A stretch of DNA of 64,000 nt from WHTX01 sp038255145. Its GTDB lineage: Bacteria; Actinomycetota; Acidimicrobiia; Acidimicrobiales; CAIXPF01. Both the position numbers and the translations under genes were made by a program. This document shows positions 1 through 7,739 of this stretch, in pieces. How positions within the stretch are numbered: the first letter of the stretch is position 1; every line of letters starts with the position of its first letter. The stretch is taken from NCBI GenBank assembly GCA_038255145.1, contig JBBSLP010000005.1, positions 62,001 to 126,000 of the forward strand. Direction: 5' to 3'. The notes beneath the pieces were generated by a model, which saw only the letters and a list, made by a program, of their open reading frames with translations, had not been told where the DNA came from and ran no database searches.

Positions 1-1
1 G

Positions 2-1156
2 TCGGGCCGAGGCGACCACCACCGTCGGGCCCACGCCCGCCTGGTCGCCGACCGGCTGGTCGAGATCCTGCCCCGCACCCGAGGACCGGGAGAGGCCGTC
101 GCCGTGGCCGACCTCGACGACCTGTGGTCCGAGCTGCGTGTCGCCGTGCACTGGGCCACGGCGACCGGTGAGGTCGCACTGGCCGTCGAGCTGGTGGCCG
201 GCCTCGGCCCCGAGGCCTTCTTCCGGGAGCGGGCCGAGGTGGGTGGCTGGATGGACGCCGTGCTCGACCTGTCCACCACCCTCGACCAGGACGTGGCCCC
301 CCAGCTGCTCGGCGGGGCGGCCCTGTGCGACTGGACGGCGGCCCGCTTCGAACGTGGCCAGGCCCGGGCGCTCCAGGCCCGGCTCCTGGCTGACGAGCGC
401 GGTGCCCCGTGGAGCGCCGAGGTCGGGTTGGCCCATTCCCTGCACCGGGGGGTGGTCGAGGGGGTGGACGGACTCATCGACGAGTGCCGGGACACGGCCG
501 CACGTCTCGCCGTGCTCGGGGACCGCTTCGGACAGCAGTGGTCCCTGACGGCCCAGGCCATGGGCCACGGCTACGCCGGCCAGACGGACCAGGCCGTCGC
601 CGTCATGGCCCACGCCGAGGACGTGGGCCACCAGCTGCGATGTCCGACGCTCGACGCCCTGGGCCGGTTCACCTGGTCCATCGTCCTGCTCGACACCGAT
701 CCCGACGCCGCGGTGGTCGCGGCCGAGGATGCCCTGCGCGGGGCGGGAACGGTGCGGGCGGGTTGGATCGAGCGGGCCGCGCCCAACTACCTGGCCGCGG
801 CCCTGGTGCGCGGCGGGGAGCCCGATCGGGCCCTCGACCACGTGGCCGGCACCCTGGCCCTGCTCGGCGACGGTGGCAGCATCCAGAGCACCACCAACAG
901 CGTGCGCAACGCCGTCGTCCTCCTCGACCGCCTGGGCGCGCCCGAGCACGCGGCGCGCCTCGTCGGATGGCTGGCTGCGGGCCCTGCCGGGGTACCGGGC
1001 ACCCCGGGCATGCGGGAGCACGTCAGCGGACTGGTGACCCGGTTGCCCGAGTTGGTGGGACCAGGGCGCTACGCCCGACTCCGTGCCCAGGGCATGGCCA
1101 TGACCAGGGCCGAGGTCGTCATCGAGGCCTCCCGGGCCTTGGCCGAGCTGCGTTGA
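2..1156 (+). CDS. C-terminal part of a large ATPase/TPR transcriptional regulator (5' end outside window)
   Basis: The frame is open from the left edge (position 2) to a TGA at 1154-1156, so the gene starts upstream of the window. The visible 384 codons are alpha-helical. They begin with the segment that follows the AAA/NB-ARC ATPase in SARP-, LuxR- and adenylate-cyclase-type regulators ('LWSELRVAVHWA', compare 'EHDNLRAALAWA'). TPR-like helices follow, and the tail 'RLRAQGMAMTRAEVV' matches the usual end of these proteins ('G.AMTLEEAV'). The N-terminal effector domain is not visible, so SARP, LuxR or cyclase type cannot be decided from the protein. A SARP-type operator lies 32 bp downstream (1188-1220), which makes a SARP-like regulator attractive by inference. 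Confidence 0.7.
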   Translation, partial: SGRGDHHRRAHARLVADRLVEILPRTRGPGEAVAVADLDDLWSELRVAVHWATATGEVALAVELVAGLGPEAFFRERAEVGGWMDAVLDLSTTLDQDVAPQLLGGAALCDWTAARFERGQARALQARLLADERGAPWSAEVGLAHSLHRGVVEGVDGLIDECRDTAARLAVLGDRFGQQWSLTAQAMGHGYAGQTDQAVAVMAHAEDVGHQLRCPTLDALGRFTWSIVLLDTDPDAAVVAAEDALRGAGTVRAGWIERAAPNYLAAALVRGGEPDRALDHVAGTLALLGDGGSIQSTTNSVRNAVVLLDRLGAPEHAARLVGWLAAGPAGVPGTPGMREHVSGLVTRLPELVGPGRYARLRAQGMAMTRAEVVIEASRALAELR

Positions 1157-1187
1157 GCGTCATCGATCCCCGGCCCGTCCACGGGCC

Positions 1188-1220
1188 TGCAACCTGGCTG
1201 CAACCCCCGACTGTGACGGT
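1188..1220 (+). promoter_or_regulatory. SARP-type direct-repeat operator with -10-like element, copy 1
   Basis: TGCAACC (1188-1194), 4 nt, TGCAACC (1199-1205), 9 nt, then GACGGT (1215-1220). Two heptamers on an 11-bp pitch just upstream of a -10-like hexamer is the layout known for SARP/AfsR binding sites. An identical copy lies at 3832-3864. This site precedes the 1474-3807 operon by about 250 nt. Apart from this site and the hairpin at 1290-1319, nothing else was seen in the 317-bp gap 1157-1473. Confidence 0.6.
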
Positions 1221-1289
1221 GGTGGGGCGCAGCCGGGCGCTCGGGCGCCTCCGCCGCAAGGTGGGCTGTGTAGGGCAACTGTGCGCCCT

Positions 1290-1319
1290 CCGGCCCGGGC
1301 CGGCATCAACCCGGGCCGG
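1290..1319 (+). terminator. GC-rich hairpin in the long leader of the DUF6529 operon
   Basis: A perfect 10-bp inverted repeat (1290-1299 CCGGCCCGGG, 1310-1319 CCCGGGCCGG) with a 10-nt loop and no T-tract. It sits between the SARP-type operator and the first gene of the operon. It could be a terminator for the upstream regulator or an attenuator-like element; the sequence does not decide. Confidence 0.4.
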
Positions 1320-1473
1320 GGGGCGAGCAGTCGGGATCGGGCCCTCCCCGCCAGCTGCCGGCCCACGCCCGGTTGGGGCGGCCGGCCGTTCCGCCGCGCC
1401 CCTGTGGGCCAACGGGGATTACGCTCCGCGTCGAGGAGGCACGACCAGTGGGACCCGGGGGGGACGATCAGAC

Positions 1474-2136
1474 GTGAGCGAGGTAGGAGGGTTCTCCGGG
1501 GGAGGGGCGGTGCCGGGGCCGCCACCGGTGCCGACCATGCCGTCGGTGCCGCCCCCGCCGACCGGGGCCACGGCCGCGGCGACGGTCACCGAGGCCCGCC
1601 CGCCCCAGGTGAAGTTGGCCGCCGTGCTGCTGGTGGGGGCAGCGGTGGCGGTGTTCCTCGGCGTCTACGGGCGGGTCCACGACGGCACCGGTGAGGCCGT
1701 CGACGTGCTGTTCTTCTCCAACCAGATCCGCATGAAGGTGTGGCTGGCCACCCTGGCCGCCCTCCTCGTCATCGCGCAGCTGGCCAGCGCCCTGCGCCTC
1801 TATGGCAAGGTGGGCTCGGGGTCCTCCCCGGCCTGGCTGGGTGACGTGCACCGGCTGTCGGGCACCGTGGCCTTCGTGGTCTCCCTGCCCGTGGCCTTCC
1901 ACTGCCTGTGGTCCCTCGGCTTCAAGGCCTCGCCGGGCGTGGACCGGGTGTTCGTGCACTCGGTCCTGGGCTGCCTCTTCTACGGCGCCTTCGCCACCAA
2001 GGTCCTGGCCGTGCGCAGCTCGGGCCTGCCCGCCCTGGTGCTGCCCGTGGTCGGCGGCGTGCTCTTCGCCAGCCTGGTCGGGGTGTGGCTGACCAGCGCC
2101 TTCTGGTACTTCGACCGGGCGGGGCTCCACCTGTGA
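1474..2136 (+). CDS. DUF6529-like integral membrane protein, candidate b-type electron carrier
   Basis: 220 aa. A Pro/Gly/Ala-rich cytosolic N-terminus (about residues 1-45) is followed by five predicted membrane segments (about 47-66, 88-110, 130-150, 160-181, 188-208). Histidines 126, 143 and 162 lie in or near segments 3 and 4, where they could coordinate heme b. This placement resembles cytochrome b561-like proteins, and a heme role is inference. The GTG at 1474 is the first start that leaves out the low-complexity upstream frame. The next gene, a c-type cytochrome, starts 4 nt after the stop, so this is the first gene of a three-gene electron-transfer operon. Confidence 0.7.
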   Translation: MSEVGGFSGGGAVPGPPPVPTMPSVPPPPTGATAAATVTEARPPQVKLAAVLLVGAAVAVFLGVYGRVHDGTGEAVDVLFFSNQIRMKVWLATLAALLVIAQLASALRLYGKVGSGSSPAWLGDVHRLSGTVAFVVSLPVAFHCLWSLGFKASPGVDRVFVHSVLGCLFYGAFATKVLAVRSSGLPALVLPVVGGVLFASLVGVWLTSAFWYFDRAGLHL

Positions 2137-2140
2137 GGGC

Positions 2141-2581
2141 ATGGTGAAGTACCTCCTCGGCGTCGTCCAGATCTTCGCCATGGCCACGGCCCTGGCCTTC
2201 GTCGTCCTGCTGTTCCTCCTGCAGCCCGACGCATCCAAGGCCCCGGCGGCCACCACCGCGGGCACCGCGGCCACAGGGGGTACGGTGACCACAGGGGGAA
2301 CGGCGGCAACGGGCGGAACCGTGGTCGCGGCCACCACGGCAGCGGCCCCGGCCATCGACGCCGCCGCGTTGTTCGACGACCGCTGCTCGAGCTGCCACGG
2401 CAGGTCGGGCGAGGGGTTGACGGCTCCGGCCCTGTCCAACGGACGGGTGGCGGCCAAGTTCCCCGACATCGAGGCCCAGGTCGCCGTGGTCCGAGACGGT
2501 CGCAACGGCATGCCCAGCTTCGGGGATCGCATCAGCGACGAGCAGATCAGGGCCATCGTCCGCTACACGAGGACGCTGTGA
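2141..2581 (+). CDS. Membrane-anchored c-type cytochrome
   Basis: 146 aa. An uncleaved N-terminal membrane segment (about residues 5-27) leads to a Thr/Gly/Ala-rich linker with TGGT-type repeats (about 35-70) and then a small class I cytochrome c domain. The heme-binding motif is C82-S-S-C85-H86. Met124 in 'GMPSF' is the likely sixth ligand, and the helix 'QIRAIVRYTRTL' closes the domain. The heme domain should face the outside of the membrane. It overlaps the following cupredoxin gene by 4 nt, which suggests translational coupling and a shared electron-transfer role. Confidence 0.9.
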   Translation: MVKYLLGVVQIFAMATALAFVVLLFLLQPDASKAPAATTAGTAATGGTVTTGGTAATGGTVVAATTAAAPAIDAAALFDDRCSSCHGRSGEGLTAPALSNGRVAAKFPDIEAQVAVVRDGRNGMPSFGDRISDEQIRAIVRYTRTL

Positions 2582-3807
2582 CCCCGCCGGTGGCCGTCGT
2601 GGCCGCGGCCCCAGGGTCCAGGCTCGTCCGGACCCTTGCTGTGGCAGGTCTGGGCCTGGTCGGACTCGTCGTCGTGCTCCACGCCTGGGGCGTGCTCGAC
2701 GCCACCCCTGCGGGGGCGGCGGAGACCGTGCCCGGGACCATCGCCGACTTCGAGCTCCAGCCGCCGGTGCTCACCGTGCGCAGCGGCGACACCATCACGT
2801 GGACCAACACCGGGGATCGGCCCCATACCGTCACCGACCGGGGCGGGCAGTTCGACACCGATCCCATCCTCCCTGGTGAGACGGGGTCGACCACGCTCGA
2901 CGTACCCGGCACCTACGCGGTGTTCTGCCGCATCAACCCGTCGAAGATGAACGCCACGGTGGTGGTGGAGCCGACGGCCCAGGCCCCCGCGGCGGTCCGC
3001 ATCCAGGCCCTCGACGAGCTGCGCCCCAACGAGACCCGCCGCTTCGAGCCCGCCGAACTGCAGGTGCAGTCGGGCTCCGAGGTCATCCTGGCCAACGTGG
3101 GTGGCCTGCCCCACTCGTTGCGGGCCGTGGACGACTCGTTCCGCATCCGCGTCCTCGAACCGGGCGCCGAGCAGGGCCGCTTCGCCGGAGGCAGTGCGTC
3201 GACGTTCCCCGACAAGCCGGGGACCTACGCCTTCTACTGCGAGATCCACCCCGACGTGATGAAGGGCACCCTCGTCGTGCTCGCCCCGACGGGGGCCACT
3301 GCGGCCACCACGGCGGCGACGCGCGGCCCACCGGACACCACGACCACCACCGGGCCCGAGGTCGTGGCTCCCGGAGCGGTGGCCCACGCCAGCATCGCCG
3401 ACTTCGCCTTCGATCCCACCGAGACCGTCGTCGCTCCCGGGGTGGCGGTGGAGTGGACGAACACGGGGGCCGTGGCCCACACCGCCACCTTCGACGACGT
3501 GCCCCTGCACACCGGCAACGTGCAGCCCGGCGCCTCGGTCTCCCTGGTGGCCCCGGAGAAGCCCGGCACCTACAGCTACGCCTGCCTCATCCACCCCCAG
3601 ATGCGGGGGGTGCTCCTGGTGGCCCCACCCGACCAGGTGCAGGAAGGCGCGGGCCGGGAGCTGGCCCAGGAGAGCAGCGCGCCCACGGGCGGCGGGGGCG
3701 GCAGTGGGGGTGATGGCGTCGACGGCACCGTGTTCGCCTACGCCGTGGCCGTGCTGCTGATCGGTGCGGGCCTGGGCGGGGTGGTGTTGTCGTTGCGCAA
3801 GCGGTGA
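2578..3807 (+). CDS. Membrane-anchored protein with three cupredoxin (plastocyanin-like) domains
   Basis: 409 aa from a GTG that overlaps the previous stop. It has an N-terminal signal/membrane segment (about 17-42), three plastocyanin-like domains (about 50-137, 140-235, 260-345), a Gly/Ser-rich spacer and a C-terminal membrane helix ending in 'RKR'. Domains 2 and 3 keep the type-1 copper ligands His...Cys-x2-His-x3/4-Met ('YCEIHPDVM', 'ACLIHPQM'). In domain 1 the corresponding motif is 'FCRINPSKM', with Asn replacing the His, so its copper site is probably altered. Together with the cytochrome c it would form an extracytoplasmic electron relay. The terminal acceptor or donor is unknown. Confidence 0.88.
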   Translation: MTPPVAVVAAAPGSRLVRTLAVAGLGLVGLVVVLHAWGVLDATPAGAAETVPGTIADFELQPPVLTVRSGDTITWTNTGDRPHTVTDRGGQFDTDPILPGETGSTTLDVPGTYAVFCRINPSKMNATVVVEPTAQAPAAVRIQALDELRPNETRRFEPAELQVQSGSEVILANVGGLPHSLRAVDDSFRIRVLEPGAEQGRFAGGSASTFPDKPGTYAFYCEIHPDVMKGTLVVLAPTGATAATTAATRGPPDTTTTTGPEVVAPGAVAHASIADFAFDPTETVVAPGVAVEWTNTGAVAHTATFDDVPLHTGNVQPGASVSLVAPEKPGTYSYACLIHPQMRGVLLVAPPDQVQEGAGRELAQESSAPTGGGGGSGGDGVDGTVFAYAVAVLLIGAGLGGVVLSLRKR

Positions 3808-3831
3808 ACTGCCTGCGCTCGTCGGGGTGTC

Positions 3832-3864
3832 TGCAACCTCGGTGCAACCTGTCGCTGGCACGGT
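3832..3864 (+). promoter_or_regulatory. SARP-type direct-repeat operator with -10-like element, copy 2
   Basis: TGCAACC (3832-3838), 4 nt, TGCAACC (3843-3849), 9 nt, then CACGGT (3859-3864). Spacing and sequence match the copy at 1188-1220. The hydrolase start codon at 3926 lies about 60 nt downstream, so this is a credible activator-dependent promoter for that gene. Confidence 0.62.
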
Positions 3865-3925
3865 TGTGCCCGCGGGTCCGGAGCCTCATCGCCCGGCTCG
3901 GCCTGCCACCCGGGGGGTAGCGATC

Positions 3926-4840
3926 ATGCGCACTGACATCGAGTTCGACGCCGAGGGGACGACGCTGCGGGGTTGGTTCACCACCCCTGAAGGCGTGGGC
4001 GGTGGCGACGGGGGGACGTGGCCCACGGTGGTGATGGCCCACGGCTACTCGGCGGTGAAGGAGATGTACCTCGACGCCTTCGCCGACGCCTTCGCCGCGG
4101 CCGGCCTGGCGTCCCTCGTCTACGACAACCGCAACTTCGGGGCCAGCGAAGGTGAGCCCCGCCAGGAGATCGACCCCTGGGCCCAGTTGCGCGACTACCG
4201 CCACGCCATCACCTACGCCTACACCCGACCTGAGGTCGACGCCGGGCGCATCGGCATCTGGGGCTCGAGCTACTCGGGTGGTCATGTCCTCGTCGTGGGT
4301 GCCCTCGACCGGCGGGTGCGCTGCGTGGTGTCCCAGGTCCCGGCCATCAGCGGCTGGCGCAACGTGCTGCGCCTGGTGCGGGCCGACCACGTGGCCCAGT
4401 ACCGGGCCATGTTCGACGCCGACCGCCTGGCCCGCTTCCGGGGCGAGGCCCCGGCCATGGTCCCCGTGGTGACCGAAGCGGAGTTCGACCCCTCGGCCCT
4501 GCCCACGGCCGACTCGTGGACGTGGTTCACCGAGAACGGCGCCACCATCGCCCCGTCGTGGCGCAACGAGGTCACCCTGCGCAGCGTGGAGATGCTGAGC
4601 GAGTACGAGCCCGGTGATTACATCGCCCGCATCAGCCCCACCCCCCTGCTCATGATCGTGGCCAGGGGGGACCACCTGGCCGTGGCCGACGAGGCCGTGG
4701 CCGCCTACAGCCGGGCCCACGAGCCCAAGCGCCTGGTGCTGCTCCCCGGCGGGCACTTCGACGCCTACACCACGTCCTTCGACCAGGCGTCCTCCGCGGC
4801 CGCGTCGTGGTTCGCCGAGCACCTGGCCGAGAAGGCCTGA
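3926..4840 (+). CDS. Alpha/beta hydrolase (dienelactone hydrolase/X-Pro peptidase-like)
   Basis: 304 aa. It has the alpha/beta-hydrolase fold with 'VVMAHGYS' at the oxyanion strand, the nucleophile elbow 'GSSYSG' (catalytic Ser), the acid in 'ARGDHLAV' and the His in 'GGHFDAY'. The resemblance is to uncharacterised DLH-like hydrolases, and the substrate cannot be inferred. The ATG at 3926 was chosen because homology starts there ('MRTDIEFDAEG') and a GGGGGG stretch lies just upstream; upstream in-frame codons look non-coding. It follows the second SARP-type operator and is therefore probably co-regulated with the electron-transfer operon. Confidence 0.85.
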   Translation: MRTDIEFDAEGTTLRGWFTTPEGVGGGDGGTWPTVVMAHGYSAVKEMYLDAFADAFAAAGLASLVYDNRNFGASEGEPRQEIDPWAQLRDYRHAITYAYTRPEVDAGRIGIWGSSYSGGHVLVVGALDRRVRCVVSQVPAISGWRNVLRLVRADHVAQYRAMFDADRLARFRGEAPAMVPVVTEAEFDPSALPTADSWTWFTENGATIAPSWRNEVTLRSVEMLSEYEPGDYIARISPTPLLMIVARGDHLAVADEAVAAYSRAHEPKRLVLLPGGHFDAYTTSFDQASSAAASWFAEHLAEKA

Positions 4841-4868
4841 TCGGGAGGGGCTCCGACCGGCCGGCCCG

Positions 4869-6211
4869 TCATACGAGGCCCAGGGCCACCATGGCCCGGG
4901 CCACCTTGAGGAAACCCGCCACGTTGGCGCCGACCACGTAGTCGCCGGGTGCGCCGTACTCGACCGAGGTCTCGTGGCACAGGCGGTGGATGCCGGCCAT
5001 GATGTCGGCCAGGCGTGCCTCGCTGTGCTCGAAGGTCCACGAGTCCCGCGATGCGTTCTGCTGCATCTCCAGAGCCGAGGTGGCCACCCCCCGGCGTTGG
5101 CCGCCTTGCCCGGGCCGAACGCGACGCCCGCCTGGCGGAACACGTGGACGCCCTCGGGCGTGGTGGGCATGTTGGCCCCCTCGGCCACGGCGATGCAGCC
5201 GTTGCGCACCAATGAGGTGGCGTCGCGCGCCGTGAGCTCGTTCTGGGTGGCGCAGGGCAGGGCGACGTCGCAAGCCACGTCCCACACGGACCCGACCCCC
5301 GAGAAGGTGACCGTGGAGCCCCGCCGCTCGGCGTAGGTGGTGATGCGTCGCCGCTCGACCTCCTTGACCTGCTTCAGCAGCTCGACGTCGATGCCCTTCG
5401 GGTCGACCACGAAACCGCTCGAATCCGAACAGGCGATGACCTTTCCGCCGAGCGCCTCCACCTTCTCTATGGCGTAGATGGCCACGTTGCCCGAGCCCGA
5501 CACCGTGCACGTCCGCCCGTCGAGGGATGACCCCCGGGCCCGCAGCATCTCCTCCATGAAGAAGGCGGTGCCATACCCGGTGGCCTCCTTGCGCACGAGG
5601 GCCCCACCCCACTCGGTGCCCTTGCCGGTGATCACCGGCGACTCGTAGCGGTTGGTGATGCGCTTGTACTGGCCGAACAGCCAGCCGATCTCCCTGGTGC
5701 CTACGCCGATGTCACCGGCAGGCACGTCGGTGTACTCGCCGATGTGACGGTAGAGCTCGGTCATGAGGCTCTGGCAGAAGCGCATGACCTCGCTCTCCGA
5801 GCGGCCCTTGGGGTCGAAGTCGGCACCACCCTTGCCGCCCCCGATGGGCATGCCTGTCAGTGCGTTCTTGAAGATCTGCTCGAAGCCGAGGAACTTGACG
5901 ATGCCCAGGTACACCGACGGGTGGAAGCGGAGGCCGCCCTTGTAGGGACCGAGCGCACTGTTGAACTCGACCCGGAACCCCCGGTTGATCTGCACCTCGC
6001 CCCGGTCGTCCTGCCAGGGCACACGGAAGATGATCTGGCGCTCGGGTTCGCACACGCGCTGGATGATCTTGTGCTCGGCCAGTTCGGGGTGCTTCGCCAA
6101 CACCGGGCCCAGGGTGTCGAGCACCTCGCGCACGGCCTGGTGGAACTCGACCTCGCCCGGGTTCCGCTTCACGACCTCGTCGAAGAGGGGTTCCAGCTTC
6201 TCGTCCAGCAC
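4869..6211 (-). pseudogene. gdhA: NADP-type glutamate dehydrogenase with a single-base frameshift
   Basis: Hexameric class glutamate dehydrogenase (2-oxoglutarate + NH4+ to glutamate). The N-terminal four fifths carries the family motifs 'GPYKGGLRFHPSV', 'GGGKGGADFDPKGRS', 'DVPAGDIGVG', 'SGSGNVAIYAIEK' and 'CATQNELTA'. At the C6 tract on the plus strand (5087-5092; G6 in the coding strand) one base is missing relative to 'AANAGGVATSALEM', so the last 74 or so residues continue in another frame to the stop at 4869. Adding one G restores 447 aa, the length of E. coli GdhA, and no other lesion is visible. This is either a recent or variable homopolymer mutation or a sequencing error. The start is a GTG at 6211 with no Shine-Dalgarno sequence. 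Confidence 0.85.
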
Positions 6212-6307
6212 GGGCCGGAGGGTAGTCCCAACTGAACGAACTCTGTCCCCGCGGTCCGTGGCGCAGAGAGCCGGTCGGGGAATGGTGGTGGGGCGTAGGG
6301 TTCGGCC

Positions 6308-7645
6308 ATGTCTGGTGAGCTGACCGGCGAGGTCACCGAGCTGTTGCAGGCCTTGATCCGCAACGCCTGCGTCAACGACGGCACCCCCGATTCGGGGAAC
6401 GAGGTGCGTAGCAGCGACCTGCTGCAGACGTACCTGGAGGGGGCGGGCCTCGACGTCGAGCGCTTCGAATCCCGGCCGGGCCGGGGTTCGATGGTGGCCC
6501 GCATCGAGGGCACCGACCCCACCGCACCCACGTTGTGCCTGATGGGCCACACCGATGTCGTGCCCGTGAGCCCCGACGGCTGGTCACGGGACCCCTTCGG
6601 CGGCGAGCTGGTCGACGGCGAGGTGTGGGGGCGCGGCGCCCTCGACATGTTGAACCTGACCGCGTCCATGGCCGTCGCCTTCCGTCACCTGGCCCGCTCG
6701 GGCTGGCGGCCCCGGGGCACCCTCGTCTACTTCGGGGTGGCCGACGAGGAGGCCGGGGGCACCTACGGCGCCCGGTGGATGGTCGACCACCACTGGGACG
6801 CCATCGCCTGCGACTACGTGCTCACCGAGCTCGGGGGGTGGGCCTACGGCGGGGGGCGCCACGTCAGCGTGTCGGTGGGGGAGAAGGGCATCGCCTGGCG
6901 CCGCCTGGTTGTCGGTGGCACCCCCGGGCACGGATCCATGCCCTTCCGGTCCGACAACGCCCTGGTCAAGGCGGCCGAGGTCGTGCGCAGGCTGAGCGCC
7001 TACTCGCCCAAGGCCAACCTCGACGAGCTGTGGGCGGCCCGGGTCACCGCGTCCGAGCTGCCCGACCACGTGCGTGACGGTCTGCTCGACCCCGCCCGCA
7101 TCGAGGACACCCTGGCGGCCATGCCCGCCGTCGAGGCCCGGCTCCTGCACGCCTGCACCCACACCACCATCTCGCCCAACGTGGTCCACGGCGGGGTCAA
7201 GACCAACGTCATCCCCGACACCGTGACCATCGACGTCGACATCCGCACCCTGCCCGGCGTCACCGGCGAGGACGTCAACCGCTACCTGGCCGAGGCCCTG
7301 GGCGAACTGGCCGCCGACGTCGCGGTCGAGGAGCTGTTCAACGACGAGTCCACCACGTCGCCGTCGCGGACGCCCCTGTGGGATGCGGTGGGTCGCCAGG
7401 TGCGGGCCGCCTACCCCCAGGCCGAGCTCGTGCCCGAGCTCATCATGGGAGCGACCGACAGCCGCTTCTTCCGGGAGAAGGGGGCGGTGGCGTACGGGGC
7501 CGGGCTGTACAGCCCCGACGTGACCTTCGCCGACTTCGCCTCCCGCTTCCACGGCAACGACGAGCGCATCGACGTTGCGTCTCTGGGCCTGACCACCGAC
7601 CTGTGGCTGGGCGTGGCCCGTGACCTGCTGGAACGGGAGCCCTGA
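6308..7645 (+). CDS. M20 family metallopeptidase/deacylase
   Basis: 445 aa, within the usual M20 (ArgE/DapE/ACY1/CPG2) range. The metal-binding blocks are 'MGHTDVVPV', 'GRGALDML' (bridging Asp) and 'ADEEAGGTYG' (catalytic Glu and metal-binding Glu). The lid/dimerisation domain contains 'GHGSMPF', and a C-terminal His is found in 'RFHGNDERI'. It probably hydrolyses N-acyl amino acids or small peptides in the cytoplasm; the exact substrate is open. The promoter looks leaderless: TAGGGT at 6296-6301 is only 6 nt from the ATG, and there is no ribosome binding site. It is divergent from gdhA. Confidence 0.88.
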   Translation: MSGELTGEVTELLQALIRNACVNDGTPDSGNEVRSSDLLQTYLEGAGLDVERFESRPGRGSMVARIEGTDPTAPTLCLMGHTDVVPVSPDGWSRDPFGGELVDGEVWGRGALDMLNLTASMAVAFRHLARSGWRPRGTLVYFGVADEEAGGTYGARWMVDHHWDAIACDYVLTELGGWAYGGGRHVSVSVGEKGIAWRRLVVGGTPGHGSMPFRSDNALVKAAEVVRRLSAYSPKANLDELWAARVTASELPDHVRDGLLDPARIEDTLAAMPAVEARLLHACTHTTISPNVVHGGVKTNVIPDTVTIDVDIRTLPGVTGEDVNRYLAEALGELAADVAVEELFNDESTTSPSRTPLWDAVGRQVRAAYPQAELVPELIMGATDSRFFREKGAVAYGAGLYSPDVTFADFASRFHGNDERIDVASLGLTTDLWLGVARDLLEREP

Positions 7646-7739
7646 GGTCCTCCGCGGTGGCCGCAGGACCCTGCAGACAGCCCCGGCCGCCACCCCCTAG
7701 GGTGACGCTCGTCCGTCGTTTGAAAGAGGGGGTCCTGCC

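Noticed and set aside
409..1470. Long plus-strand frame continuing upstream of the DUF6529 gene
   Set aside because: It overlaps the regulator gene in another frame and is Arg/Gly/Pro-rich shadow sequence; homology and membrane helices begin only at GTG 1474.
3587..4868. Long minus-strand extension beyond gdhA
   Set aside because: After the homopolymer shift the frame is Arg/Gly/His-rich and runs antisense through the hydrolase and cupredoxin genes; no family resemblance.
5081..5100. Programmed frameshift in gdhA
   Set aside because: No slippery heptamer with a downstream structure was apparent and GdhA is not known to use recoding; a plain homopolymer indel is simpler.
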